From: JAVWGW01 sp036651575
GTDB taxonomy: Bacteria; Actinomycetota; Coriobacteriia; Coriobacteriales; Eggerthellaceae
Assembly (NCBI GenBank): GCA_036651575.1
Contig: JAVVXN010000018.1
Coordinates: 1-26,395 of the forward strand
DNA length: 26,395 nucleotides
Direction: 5' to 3'
Part shown: positions 1 to 7,233 of the stretch, piece after piece
Layout of the letters: every line of letters starts with the position of its first letter
Position numbering within the stretch: the first letter of the stretch is position 1
Made by a program: the position numbers and the translations under genes
The notes under the pieces: model-generated
Seen by the model: the letters and a program-made list of their open reading frames with translations, nothing else
Database searches by the model: none
Told to the model about the DNA's origin: nothing

Positions 1-11
1 ATCGGACACCC

Positions 12-45
12 AACAAAAAAGCCACCGGGTAAAATAAACCCGGTG
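12..45 (-). terminator. Intrinsic terminator after tRNA-Val
   Basis: Read on the minus strand, an 8-bp stem (CACCGGGT with ACCCGGTG, at 38-45 and 23-30) around a 7-nt A/T-rich loop is followed at once by GCTTTTTTG. It lies 15 nt past the tRNA 3' end and so should end that transcript. Confidence 0.85.
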
Positions 46-59
46 ACCTGCATAATCAA

Positions 60-134
<75 letters not shown>

Positions 135-179
135 GCGCGCATAACGCTTATGAGGTTTCTTTCGCGTCAGCAAGTGGAT

Positions 180-207
180 ATATTACCAGACTTCACGCAT
201 CTGTCAA
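180..207 (-). promoter_or_regulatory. Promoter of tRNA-Val
   Basis: On the minus strand a perfect TTGACA (207-202) is separated by 16 bp from TAATAT (185-180). The expected start, near 173, is about 40 nt before the mature tRNA 5' end. This is the strongest-looking promoter in the left part of the window, as expected for a stable RNA. Confidence 0.75.
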
Positions 208-235
208 AGGCTATTTTTCTTGAAAAGATATCTCC

Positions 236-281
236 CACAAAAACCACCTACCCACACCCGCGTTTTGGCTGGTGTGGGTAG
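236..281 (-). terminator. Probable terminator after the membrane-anchored protein
   Basis: An 11-bp perfect stem (CTACCCACACC at 281-271 read on minus, GGTGTGGGTAG at 258-248) with a 12-nt loop is followed on the minus strand by GTGGTTTTTGTG. The stem is strong but the U-tract is interrupted. It lies about 95 nt past the stop of the upstream minus-strand gene. The rest of 135-376 holds only the tRNA promoter; I see no gene there. Confidence 0.6.
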
Positions 282-376
282 TGTTGTTGCCTTGGCAGAA
301 ACAGCGGGATGGTAAACGTTTGTTTCGAATCGTGCTTCCCTGAGTGATTTAAGACACCGATGTCAACAGCTTTTTA

Positions 377-1150
377 CTATTGATGCATGCGTACGACAAC
401 GTACTGAGCTGTTGCGGGCATTCCGTCAATGTTGTAGACGTCAGCGAGGGGGCAGGTTGCGATTCGCCAGCTGTAGGTGGATCCCTCGGTGTCGACTAAA
501 CCTTCCTGGAAGGTATTTCCGGCTTCATCGGTTGCAATTGGGTCGGAAGCCGATGCGTCCAATCCTTCGCTTGCGAGAGCGGTTTGAATGGCGGTTTCTG
601 CATCGCTTGAGGTAAAGTCCGCATACTTCAGCTTCATGTCGACGTATTCTCCGCGGGCAACCTGCAGGCGCCACGAACCATTGAGGTATTTTACCGCGTC
701 GGCGGCGGAAAGGTTTTCGATGCCCGATGAGTATGCCAAACCTGCGTCGATCGCTGTTATGTCAGTCGGCAATTTAATGATGTCGAGTCCACCCGACCAA
801 TCAGCTCCCGCGCTAAACTCGTGAAAGGTAAGTCCCGCGTCGGTAAAACCTGTTTTGATAGTATTATCATCAAGTAGCATGAGCCCTGTGAGAACCGGTA
901 AATCGAGGGTTGTAGGCTTGTTGAGATTTGCTTCGAGACTGGCGGCAGCTTTCGCGTCTCGGTTGATAACATTGTCATAGGTGTTGAAGAGGAACATGCC
1001 GCCAAAAATGATGGCGATAACAACAAAAACCACCAATACAGAGAGTTGGCTTTTCGGCATATCAAAGGGACGTGATAACTTCGAACCATCCATATAACGA
1101 ATACGCGCCTTGTCGGAATGCGCACCGTATCCTTTGTGTTGTGTGGTCAT
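377..1150 (-). CDS. Unrecognised single-pass membrane-anchored protein
   Basis: I do not recognise this 257-residue protein. A hydrophilic, basic N-terminus of about 33 residues (THKGYG-like, several Lys/Arg) precedes one strongly hydrophobic segment (about residues 34-56, LSVLVVFVVIAII). About 200 mostly acidic residues follow, with no Cys pair, repeat or catalytic motif I can name. The order suggests cytoplasmic N-terminus, one membrane span and an extracytoplasmic domain. An in-frame ATG at 1168 exists, but AGGAGG (1160-1155) sits 4 nt before the ATG at 1150, so I start there. A -10 box TATAAT lies at 1188-1183. The gene is alone between the tRNA-Val unit and the divergently transcribed riboswitch/TerC unit. 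Function is unknown; codon use looks like that of its neighbours. Confidence 0.8.
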   Translation of the reverse strand: MTTQHKGYGAHSDKARIRYMDGSKLSRPFDMPKSQLSVLVVFVVIAIIFGGMFLFNTYDNVINRDAKAAASLEANLNKPTTLDLPVLTGLMLLDDNTIKTGFTDAGLTFHEFSAGADWSGGLDIIKLPTDITAIDAGLAYSSGIENLSAADAVKYLNGSWRLQVARGEYVDMKLKYADFTSSDAETAIQTALASEGLDASASDPIATDEAGNTFQEGLVDTEGSTYSWRIATCPLADVYNIDGMPATAQYVVVRMHQ

Positions 1151-1154
1151 CGGA

Positions 1155-1188
1155 CCTCCTGAAGGCATTGTGTACTTTGGGTATTATA
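1155..1188 (-). promoter_or_regulatory. -10 box and start-deciding RBS of the membrane-anchored protein gene
   Basis: TATAAT lies at 1188-1183 on the minus strand with no good -35 box. AGGAGG at 1160-1155 fits the ATG at 1150 and could not serve the upstream ATG at 1168, which would lie before it. This decides the start. Confidence 0.55.
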
Positions 1189-1191
1189 GCA

Positions 1192-1220
1192 TTGCGTGGT
1201 GGGAGCACTCGTGTTAGGAT
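1192..1220 (+). promoter_or_regulatory. Probable promoter of the riboswitch-TerC transcript
   Basis: TTGCGT (1192-1197), a 17-bp spacer and TAGGAT (1215-1220). The expected start near 1227 is just before the first paired base of the aptamer. It is back to back with the -10 box of the minus-strand gene, only 3 bp away. Confidence 0.55.
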
Positions 1221-1228
1221 ATCCGACA

Positions 1229-1350
1229 ACCTATGAGGGAGTAGTTGGCATGGAGACATGCGATGCGTTCAACATCATGGCGGCCACGCCTGGACGTATT
1301 TTAAATGACGAGACTCATGGTGCAGTCATGCTGTGCCGGAGTCTTTTTTT
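1229..1350 (+). ncRNA. yybP-ykoY (Mn2+) riboswitch with terminator expression platform
   Basis: The leader of the TerC gene folds as this class does. P1 is CUAUGAG (1231-1237) with CUCAUGG (1314-1320). Directly after the 5' strand comes the signature loop GGAGUAG (1238-1244), and just before the 3' strand comes ACGAGA (1308-1313), the partner loop. Inside are a GCAUG-GAGA-CAUGC hairpin (1248-1261) and a 9-bp stem AUGCGUUCA/UGGACGUAU (1263-1271/1291-1299) capped by GGCG-GCCA-CGCC (1279-1290). The class is known to bind Mn2+ and to sit before TerC-like, MntP and P-type ATPase genes. The terminator at 1311-1350 uses the P1 3' strand, so ligand binding should switch the gene on. The class call rests on motif and fold read by eye. 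Confidence 0.88.
1311..1350 (+). terminator. Riboswitch-controlled terminator
   Basis: AGACUC (1311-1316) pairs with GAGUCU (1339-1344), and GGUGCAG (1319-1325) pairs with CUGUGCC (1331-1337), around loop UCAUG. A run of U follows to 1350. Bases 1314-1320 are also the 3' strand of aptamer P1, so aptamer and terminator exclude each other. Confidence 0.85.
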
Positions 1351-1395
1351 ATGCTTCGACCACACATAAACGTATAAGCTAAAAAGGAGAAAGCA

Positions 1396-2505
1396 TTGGA
1401 CTTATCAATCTTTTTAACGCCCGAAGCGTGGATCAGCCTTATCACTCTGATCTTCTTGGAAATCGTTTTAGGTGTCGACAACATCGTTTTTATCGCTATC
1501 ACGACAAATCGCCTTCCCGTCGAAAAACAGCACATCGGTCGTAAGCTTGGCTTGGCAGGCGCGCTTGTTATGCGCATTGTTTTCCTGTGTTTTGCCTCGT
1601 ATCTCATCCATATGACCACGTCTTTATTCGAGTTGAACCTCGGCTCGTTCTCGCACGGTTTCTCCGTGAGAGATATCGTATTGCTTCTTGGCGGCGGATA
1701 CCTTATCTACAAGGGCATTTCTGAACTTCGAAGCGTGCTAAATCTGACTGAAGAAAAGGCAGAACACGGTAGCGATGAGCACAAGAAGCTGCATCAAATC
1801 ATGCTTCCGCAAGCTATTGGTACCATTATGGTTATGGACTTGGTGTTTTCTATCGACTCCGTCATCACAGCTGTCGGTCTCGCCGATCACCTCATCATTA
1901 TGATTTTAGCGGTCATGATTGCGGTCGTACTCATGATGGTGTTTATCGATCCCATCTCCAAGTTTATTAACGGTCATCCCGAGATGAAAATTCTTGCGTT
2001 GTGCTTTATCGTTGTCATCGGTATTTTATTGTTCCTTGATAGCCTGGGTATTAACTCGGGAATTGAAGTGCTCAACATGCACGCTGAAAAACTGATGGTT
2101 TATTTTGCTATGGTGTTTGCCTTCGCGCTGGAACTGATTCAGATGGCCTACAACGGAAACCTTGCGGCCTGGAAAAAGGATCGTTGGAAGCAGGATACGG
2201 CAAGCCAGATTGAGCGGGTCAAAGAAGAAATGCTTGAGCGTTTTGAGGATGAGCGAAAAGCTCAGAAAGCCGATGTTGTCGTGCCGGAGGCCCCCGTTGC
2301 ACCCCAGCGCATCACTCCGGTCATTATCGGCAATAATGTTTACATCATGATGCCGGTTGAAGGTGACGATGCCACTTCATTCCGCCAGCTCGCTGGTGAA
2401 GTGGGCGCTCTCCCTATGCACCCGCCGATCGAGATTGAAGGGGAGCTTGTCGAGGAAGACGAATCGAGCGCTTCTCAAACAAAAGAAGGCGGCGCGGTCA
2501 AGTAG
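1396..2505 (+). CDS. TerC-family membrane protein, probable Mn2+ exporter
   Basis: This 369-residue protein has the TerC fold: about seven hydrophobic helices in residues 10-250, with acidic motifs inside the membrane, LGVDN (25-29, with E22) and FSIDS (151-155). Such acidic residues are thought to bind the metal. Members under yybP-ykoY riboswitches export Mn2+ or help metal loading of secreted proteins. The start is TTG at 1396, after AAGGAGA (1384-1390). The tail from about residue 255 is unusually long: a charged, probably helical stretch (265-292), a Pro/Val linker (296-305), then a hydrophobic piece, TPVIIGNNVYIMMP, and an acidic end. The gene stands alone between the riboswitch and a strong terminator. 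The family is sure, the Mn2+ role follows from the riboswitch, and the tail function is unknown. Confidence 0.93.
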   Translation: MDLSIFLTPEAWISLITLIFLEIVLGVDNIVFIAITTNRLPVEKQHIGRKLGLAGALVMRIVFLCFASYLIHMTTSLFELNLGSFSHGFSVRDIVLLLGGGYLIYKGISELRSVLNLTEEKAEHGSDEHKKLHQIMLPQAIGTIMVMDLVFSIDSVITAVGLADHLIIMILAVMIAVVLMMVFIDPISKFINGHPEMKILALCFIVVIGILLFLDSLGINSGIEVLNMHAEKLMVYFAMVFAFALELIQMAYNGNLAAWKKDRWKQDTASQIERVKEEMLERFEDERKAQKADVVVPEAPVAPQRITPVIIGNNVYIMMPVEGDDATSFRQLAGEVGALPMHPPIEIEGELVEEDESSASQTKEGGAVK

Positions 2506-2537
2506 GATATACTTCCCCCTTACTATCTTCGTGTTGT

Positions 2538-2574
2538 AAAAAATCCCCCGGTCGATGATGACGGGGGATTTTTT
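2538..2574. terminator. Bidirectional terminator between TerC and lipid kinase genes
   Basis: AAAAAATCCCCCG and CGGGGGATTTTTT form a perfect 13-bp stem with an 11-nt loop. It carries a T-run on each strand and so should end both the TerC transcript and the converging lipid kinase transcript. Confidence 0.9.
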
Positions 2575-2668
2575 CGTGGGTGTGCAGGATTGGTAGTTTG
2601 TGATGCATGAAGAAAGCTGCTCGTGATCCGGCGGATATGTCCGTTTAAAGATCGAGAGGATCGGGAGA

Positions 2669-3604
2669 TTACCGGGTTGCGGAAGGTTTGGAGGGAGATT
2701 CTCGGAAGAGATCATAGCCTTCGTCTGAAACGATAAGCCGGGTTGCTTTGTCGAGGATATGAGCCTTGAAAGGGGTGAGCGCACCCGTTGTTTCGCCATC
2801 GTATTGCACTTCCATCGGCGGCGTTGCAATGACTTCAATCTCGCGTGCTGAGTGGATTTCAAGCGCATCGCTTCGATCGGGAAAATCCCCATCACGATCA
2901 AGTGCTGCCGCTACGATGGCGGGAATGAGCTGAAGCGCATAGGTTGCTTTAAGGATTACGATATCCAGAGCTCCATCGCGTGGGCGATTGTCATGGGTGA
3001 CGGAAAGATCGAATTGAATTTTTGAAAAATTGATCAGCAAGACGCCCACGCCATCGCTTTCGATGGTGGTGCCGTCAAGTTTGATAGTAAAGTGAGATTT
3101 TTGCGGTATAGGATTTGCGATTGCTGCAGATATGTAGGCCATCGGTCCCAAAAATCTTTTGGTATGCTGTGCGCCGTGCATGATTGCGGCATCGTAGCCT
3201 GCGCCGGCCATTATCGAAAATCCAAACCGTTGACCGCCGACTTCAATTTCGCCCATATCGAAATCAAGCTGCTTGCCCTTGCGCATCATTTTTCCAAGAG
3301 CGTGTGTCTCTATGGGCGAGGCAAGATTGAGGGCAAGAAGGTTTGCGGTGCCGGCGGGGAAGGGGAGAATCGGTATGCCCGTATTGCGTAAAATATAGCT
3401 TACGGCGGCAACGGTGCCGTCTCCTCCGCTTGCGATGACGCCATCGAAGTTCTGCGCGTCTGCGAGAAGATCCACCAGTTTGCTTTCGCCATCGGTCGAG
3501 CGCAGGCATATTTCATCACCGTCTTGTGCAAAGGCGCGCATAAAATCATAAATGGAGCCCTCGCCGAAGCCCGATTTCAAATTATTGATGATAAGCAGTT
3601 TCAC
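2669..3604 (-). CDS. Diacylglycerol/lipid kinase of the YegS/DgkB/BmrU family
   Basis: This 311-residue cytosolic or membrane-associated kinase phosphorylates a lipid such as diacylglycerol with ATP. Residues 1-130 form the nucleotide-binding catalytic domain, with GGDGT at 60-64 and PAGTANLLA near 83-91. The C-terminal beta-rich domain carries RPRDGALDIVIL, the usual DG.LD motif. The reading frame stays open upstream to 3802, but that stretch has no family similarity and lies across the start of the divergent RNase D gene. I take the GTG at 3604 (VKLLIINNLKSG), preceded by AAAGGG. It converges on the TerC gene across the shared terminator. The specific lipid substrate cannot be told from sequence. 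Confidence 0.9.
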   Translation of the reverse strand: MKLLIINNLKSGFGEGSIYDFMRAFAQDGDEICLRSTDGESKLVDLLADAQNFDGVIASGGDGTVAAVSYILRNTGIPILPFPAGTANLLALNLASPIETHALGKMMRKGKQLDFDMGEIEVGGQRFGFSIMAGAGYDAAIMHGAQHTKRFLGPMAYISAAIANPIPQKSHFTIKLDGTTIESDGVGVLLINFSKIQFDLSVTHDNRPRDGALDIVILKATYALQLIPAIVAAALDRDGDFPDRSDALEIHSAREIEVIATPPMEVQYDGETTGALTPFKAHILDKATRLIVSDEGYDLFRESPSKPSATR

Positions 3605-3628
3605 AGTTACCCTTTCAGTTATTATGAT
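3600..3628 (+). promoter_or_regulatory. Promoter of rnd
   Basis: TTCACA (3600-3605), a 17-bp spacer and TATGAT (3623-3628). The -35 box contains the complement of the GTG start codon of the divergent lipid kinase gene (3602-3604). The region must also hold that gene's promoter; TATCAT on the minus strand (3629-3624) is a candidate. Confidence 0.6.
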
Positions 3629-3669
3629 AGTACAGCAAAACGAATACGAAAACGAAGGATGAGCGTCAG

Positions 3670-4818
3670 TTGTACATATCAAACCAAGAAAAGCTAATAA
3701 GTTTTGTCGAACGCGCACGTACTTCATCGGTTCTTGCGATTGATACCGAGTTTCTTCGAGAAAAGACTTACTACGCCCGTCTCTGCCTTTTGCAGCTGGC
3801 AACCGATACCGAAGTGGTCGTCATTGACCCGTTTGCCGTGAAGGATTTACGCGTGATCGCTCCGCTTTTAGAAGACGAACACATGGTCAAGTTGTTTCAC
3901 GCGGGTTCTCAAGACATTGAAATATTGTATCGAGAAGTCGGTGTTATGCCTAATCCGATATTCGATACACAGATTGCCGCGTCGCTCTTGGGTCAGACGC
4001 AGCAGATAGGCTACGGTGCGCTTGTTCTTTCCGAGTGTGGGGTATCCCTGAAAAAAGTCGACTCTTTCACCGATTGGTCTCGACGACCTCTCTCCGAGTC
4101 GCAACGACAATATGCCGCCGAAGACGTGATTTATCTCCCGCGAATGTATGAGCAGATGAAAAGCACGCTTATCGAAAAGGGACGGCTTCACTGGCTCGAG
4201 CAAGATTTTCATGAACTTACCAACCCGAAGCGCTACGATGCCGATCCGCGAGAACGCTACAAACATCTCAAACGGGCTTCCCAACTTGGGGCGCGGCAGC
4301 TTTCTGCCGCCCGTGAAGTTGCCGCGTGGCGCGAGGAAACAGCTCGCAAGCGCAATGTGCCGCGGAGATGGGTAATAACCGATGAGCAAATTGTTGAAGT
4401 GTGCAAACGGAGCGCGCGCAGCATCGATGAACTTTTTATGGTGCGCGGGCTCAGCGACTCCCTGCCTACGGCAGAGGCTCGCAAGGTCGTTGCGCTTATT
4501 GAAAAAGGCCTTGATGCGGATGAGGGTACGTGGCCCCATCCGCAACGCTCGAAGAAAGGTGAACCCAACGTCGATGTTGAGGTTGATCTTATGACGACAC
4601 TTGTTCGTTTGCGAGCAAAAGAACACGACGTTGCATTTCAGACCCTTTCTTCTCGGGATGACTTAGTTCAGATGGCACGAGGGCACCTTGACGATGTCGA
4701 GATGCTGCGCGGTTGGCGCAAAGAGCTTATGGGAGACGAATTGCTTGATTTGCTTGCGGGAAAAATAGGTCTCAGCATACAGGACGGGAAGCTTAAGGTT
4801 ACGAATCTCCCACAGTAA
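3670..4818 (+). CDS. rnd: Ribonuclease D (DEDDy 3'-5' exoribonuclease)
   Basis: This 382-residue enzyme trims the 3' ends of tRNA precursors and other structured RNA. The exonuclease domain (about 10-170) shows all DEDDy residues: D25 and E27 in AIDTEF, D82 in SQDIE, and Y148 with D152 in QYAAEDV. An HRDC domain for nucleic-acid binding follows at about 205-285 (AWREETARKRNVPRRW). A further 90 residues (290-382) match a second HRDC-like region. Total length is close to the E. coli enzyme. The start is TTG at 3670, supported by GAAGGATG 8-9 nt upstream and by the N-terminal sequence YISNQEKL. It is divergent from the lipid kinase. The metallopeptidase 70 bp downstream has its own -10 box. Confidence 0.95.
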   Translation: MYISNQEKLISFVERARTSSVLAIDTEFLREKTYYARLCLLQLATDTEVVVIDPFAVKDLRVIAPLLEDEHMVKLFHAGSQDIEILYREVGVMPNPIFDTQIAASLLGQTQQIGYGALVLSECGVSLKKVDSFTDWSRRPLSESQRQYAAEDVIYLPRMYEQMKSTLIEKGRLHWLEQDFHELTNPKRYDADPRERYKHLKRASQLGARQLSAAREVAAWREETARKRNVPRRWVITDEQIVEVCKRSARSIDELFMVRGLSDSLPTAEARKVVALIEKGLDADEGTWPHPQRSKKGEPNVDVEVDLMTTLVRLRAKEHDVAFQTLSSRDDLVQMARGHLDDVEMLRGWRKELMGDELLDLLAGKIGLSIQDGKLKVTNLPQ

Positions 4819-4851
4819 TTTGTTTTTCTCAGCTACCAGCGAAGGTATTTG

Positions 4852-4876
4852 TATAATGTAACAAACACAAGATGAA
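4852..4876 (+). promoter_or_regulatory. -10 box of the metallopeptidase-xseAB unit
   Basis: A perfect TATAAT lies at 4852-4857, but I find no good -35 box at 16-18 bp. The RBS AAGGAG near 4875 lies 9 nt before the ATG at 4889. I see no intrinsic terminator between rnd and this point, so read-through from rnd is possible. Confidence 0.45.
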
Positions 4877-4888
4877 GGAGTTTTTCTC

Positions 4889-5557
4889 ATGGGTATGTCT
4901 GGATCCTATCTTGCATTGATTGCGGTTACGTTGCTTATTGGTTTTGGCGCGCAATTCTATGTTAATTCACAGCTGAAGAAATATACCAAGATACCTATTT
5001 CTTCAGGTATTACCGGGGCGGAAGCCGCTCGGCGCATGCTTGCATTCCACGGCGTCACGGGAGTTGTGATTCAACAGGGTGGCGCGGGCCAGGATTTTTT
5101 TGATCCGCGAACCAATTCTATTACGCTTGATCCCGAGGCGTATTCGGGTACGAGTATCACCGCTACTGCAACGGCTTGCCATGAGGTCGGCCATGCGTGC
5201 CAGTATGCCAAAGGGTACGTTCCGATGAAGATTCGGAGTGCTATTGTGCCCGTGGTCAATATCGCTTCGAATGCGTGGGTCTTTCTTTTGATGATTGGTA
5301 TTTTCTTAAACATAGCCGGCCTGACAACGCTTGCGATTATTATGTATGCCGCTGTTGTCGTATTTCAGTTGGTAACGCTGCCGGTCGAATTCGACGCAAG
5401 TCGTCGCGCTATGGCGTATGTGGGTACGACGGGAATCTCTCAGGCCGAGCAGGGTGGCGCGTTTTCCGTTCTTCGAGCCTGCGCTTTTACGTATGTGGCA
5501 GCTGCCTTGACTTCCATCTTACAGCTTCTTTACTTACTCGCTCAGCGTCGCGATTAA
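4889..5557 (+). CDS. YugP-family membrane zinc metallopeptidase
   Basis: This 222-residue protein belongs to the neutral zinc metallopeptidase family typified by YugP of B. subtilis (Zn_peptidase_2). An N-terminal membrane helix (about 7-25) is followed by a catalytic part with the zinc site HEVGH at 98-102. Two or three hydrophobic helices follow (about 118-165, and near 195-217), with the probable third ligand E167 in LPVEFDASRRA. The active site probably faces the cytosol next to the membrane. Substrates in this family are not established. Length matches the family. It is 12 bp upstream of xseA and is probably cotranscribed with xseA and xseB, which tells little about its role. Confidence 0.9.
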   Translation: MGMSGSYLALIAVTLLIGFGAQFYVNSQLKKYTKIPISSGITGAEAARRMLAFHGVTGVVIQQGGAGQDFFDPRTNSITLDPEAYSGTSITATATACHEVGHACQYAKGYVPMKIRSAIVPVVNIASNAWVFLLMIGIFLNIAGLTTLAIIMYAAVVVFQLVTLPVEFDASRRAMAYVGTTGISQAEQGGAFSVLRACAFTYVAAALTSILQLLYLLAQRRD

Positions 5558-5569
5558 CGCGAGATATCC

Positions 5570-6943
5570 ATGGCTACCTTACAGCAAGCATCGCAAGAGC
5601 CGTTGACGGTTTCGGCAGCAATGGCTCTTGCAAAAAAGGCTCTCGAAAGTGCTTCTGTACGGCTGATTGGCGAGGTGTCAGAACTGTCGAACAAGCCGGG
5701 ATATAAAGCGGTTTATTTTACGGTGAAAGATGCGGGGGCCAGCCTACCGTGCATGATGTGGGTCAATCGCTACGATGCGCAGGGCGTCGTGCTGCGGGTT
5801 GGTTCCCTGGTTGAGTTAACCGGGCGTTTTACCCTCTATGCACCGAAGGGCCGCATGAATTTCGATGTTTTCTCCCTTGCGCTAGCGGGGGAGGGAAATT
5901 TGCGCTTACGGGTGGCAAACCTTGCAAAAAAGCTTGAATCAGAAGGTCTTATGCAGCCGCAGCGAAAGCGTGGCCTTCCGCGCTTTCCGGAAACGATAGG
6001 GCTGGTCACCTCCCCTCGGGGCGCTGCTGTTCACGATGTGCTCCGAACATTGCGTCGTCGTTTTCCCGTAGCTCGTATTCTGGTTGCGGGCGCGAGCGTT
6101 GAAGGTGAAGGAGCTCCTGTCGCGCTTATCGGTGCGCTGAAGGCAGTTGAGCACGCGCGGGCAGAAGTTGTCTTGCTGGTGCGCGGTGGTGGTTCTTTTG
6201 AGGACCTTATGCCTTTCAACGACGAAGGGCTTGCACGTACGATCGCCGAACTTAGCATACCGGTGGTGACCGGTATTGGTCATGAACCTGACACCTGTAT
6301 TGCCGATATGGTAGCTGACGTGCGCGCTTCTACTCCCACGGCTGCCGCTGAAGCGGTAAGTCCGGCAAAAGAAAATGTTGCGGCGCTCTTTGACTCCCGT
6401 CGCGCATCGATCGATTCGGCAATGGGTCGACAAATTGATCGGGAACGCTTGGCGCTCGAACGCCAAGCGCGACGCCCGCTTTTCCTCGATTCCAACACGC
6501 TGTTTGCCGTAGAAGCCCAAATGCTTGACATGACACAGGATCGTCTCAGGCGTGTCGTGCCCCAAAAAATTACCCGCGACAAAGAAAAACTCGCTATCAC
6601 CGATGCGCGTTTGCGCCGCGCTATCCCTCATGCTCTCGCACGCGATGCGGCGCGGCTTGACAGCGAGGCAGAACGTCTTCACTCGAAAGGCCTTGCCCTT
6701 TTACCGCGGTTTGAGAATATGCTGGCTCTCCACGCAGCGCGCCTGCACGACCTTTCCCCTCTTACTATCTTGTCGCGGGGTTATGCGGTTGCGCGCAACG
6801 AGACGGGAGACATCATGAAGTCAGTTGATGCGGTTGCTTTAGGCGATCACCTCCGGGTGAGCTTGGCTGATGGCGATGTGGGCTGTCGGGTTGAACAGGT
6901 TGAGCATATAGAAAATGCAATGGTTATTTTGGAGGAATCATGA
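5570..6943 (+). CDS. xseA: Exodeoxyribonuclease VII large subunit
   Basis: This 457-residue protein is the catalytic subunit of ExoVII, which degrades single-stranded DNA from both ends to oligonucleotides in mismatch repair and damage repair. Residues 1-105 are the OB-fold DNA-binding domain. The catalytic domain contains TSPRGAAVHD, LVRGGGSFEDL and GIGHEPD, with the expected acidic, Arg and His residues D156, R205, H238 and D241. From about 270 to 400 runs a long, charged, helical region that carries the small subunits, and then a small C-terminal domain with SRGYAVA. The ATG at 5570 has only a weak RBS and lies 12 bp after the metallopeptidase stop, suggesting coupling. It overlaps xseB by 4 nt (ATGA). 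Confidence 0.97.
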   Translation: MATLQQASQEPLTVSAAMALAKKALESASVRLIGEVSELSNKPGYKAVYFTVKDAGASLPCMMWVNRYDAQGVVLRVGSLVELTGRFTLYAPKGRMNFDVFSLALAGEGNLRLRVANLAKKLESEGLMQPQRKRGLPRFPETIGLVTSPRGAAVHDVLRTLRRRFPVARILVAGASVEGEGAPVALIGALKAVEHARAEVVLLVRGGGSFEDLMPFNDEGLARTIAELSIPVVTGIGHEPDTCIADMVADVRASTPTAAAEAVSPAKENVAALFDSRRASIDSAMGRQIDRERLALERQARRPLFLDSNTLFAVEAQMLDMTQDRLRRVVPQKITRDKEKLAITDARLRRAIPHALARDAARLDSEAERLHSKGLALLPRFENMLALHAARLHDLSPLTILSRGYAVARNETGDIMKSVDAVALGDHLRVSLADGDVGCRVEQVEHIENAMVILEES

Positions 6944-7197
6944 ATCAAGCGCTGAAACCTATTGAAACACTGAGCTTTCGTGAAGCCATGGTTGAACTTG
7001 ATGGCATCGTCGGCTTACTTGAGAGTAATACCCTCGAGCTTGAGGAAAGCTTACGGCATTACGAGCGTGGCGTCGCTTTGCTTGGCGCTTTGCGTACCCG
7101 CCTCAATGATGCGCAGCAAAAAGTTGATGTGCTCATGGGGGAGCTCGATACCTCTATCGACGACACCACCATCGATTCGACGCTGCAAAAAGCATAG
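6940..7197 (+). CDS. xseB: Exodeoxyribonuclease VII small subunit
   Basis: This 85-residue helical protein coats the long helix of XseA; several copies bind each large subunit and activate or stabilise it. The family pattern is clear: SFREAMVELDGIVGLLES near 13-30, then LELEESLRHYERGVALL near 32-48, and a helix with LRTRLNDAQQKVDVL. The length is normal. GGAGG (6931-6935) lies just before the ATG, inside the end of xseA, and the 4-nt ATGA overlap implies translational coupling and a matched subunit supply. Confidence 0.95.
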   Translation: MNQALKPIETLSFREAMVELDGIVGLLESNTLELEESLRHYERGVALLGALRTRLNDAQQKVDVLMGELDTSIDDTTIDSTLQKA

Positions 7198-7233
7198 CGC
7201 GCTGGTGCGACATTTATCAGGAAAGGATTCATC

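Noticed and set aside
2377..2901. 174-codon minus-strand open frame across the TerC tail, terminator and lipid kinase end
   Set aside because: It crosses a strong bidirectional terminator and overlaps two genes with clear families; its residues look like a frame shadow.
3605..3802. N-terminal extension of the lipid kinase frame to an ATG at 3802
   Set aside because: It has no family similarity, runs across the promoter and first 44 codons of rnd, and the GTG at 3604 gives the normal N-terminus.
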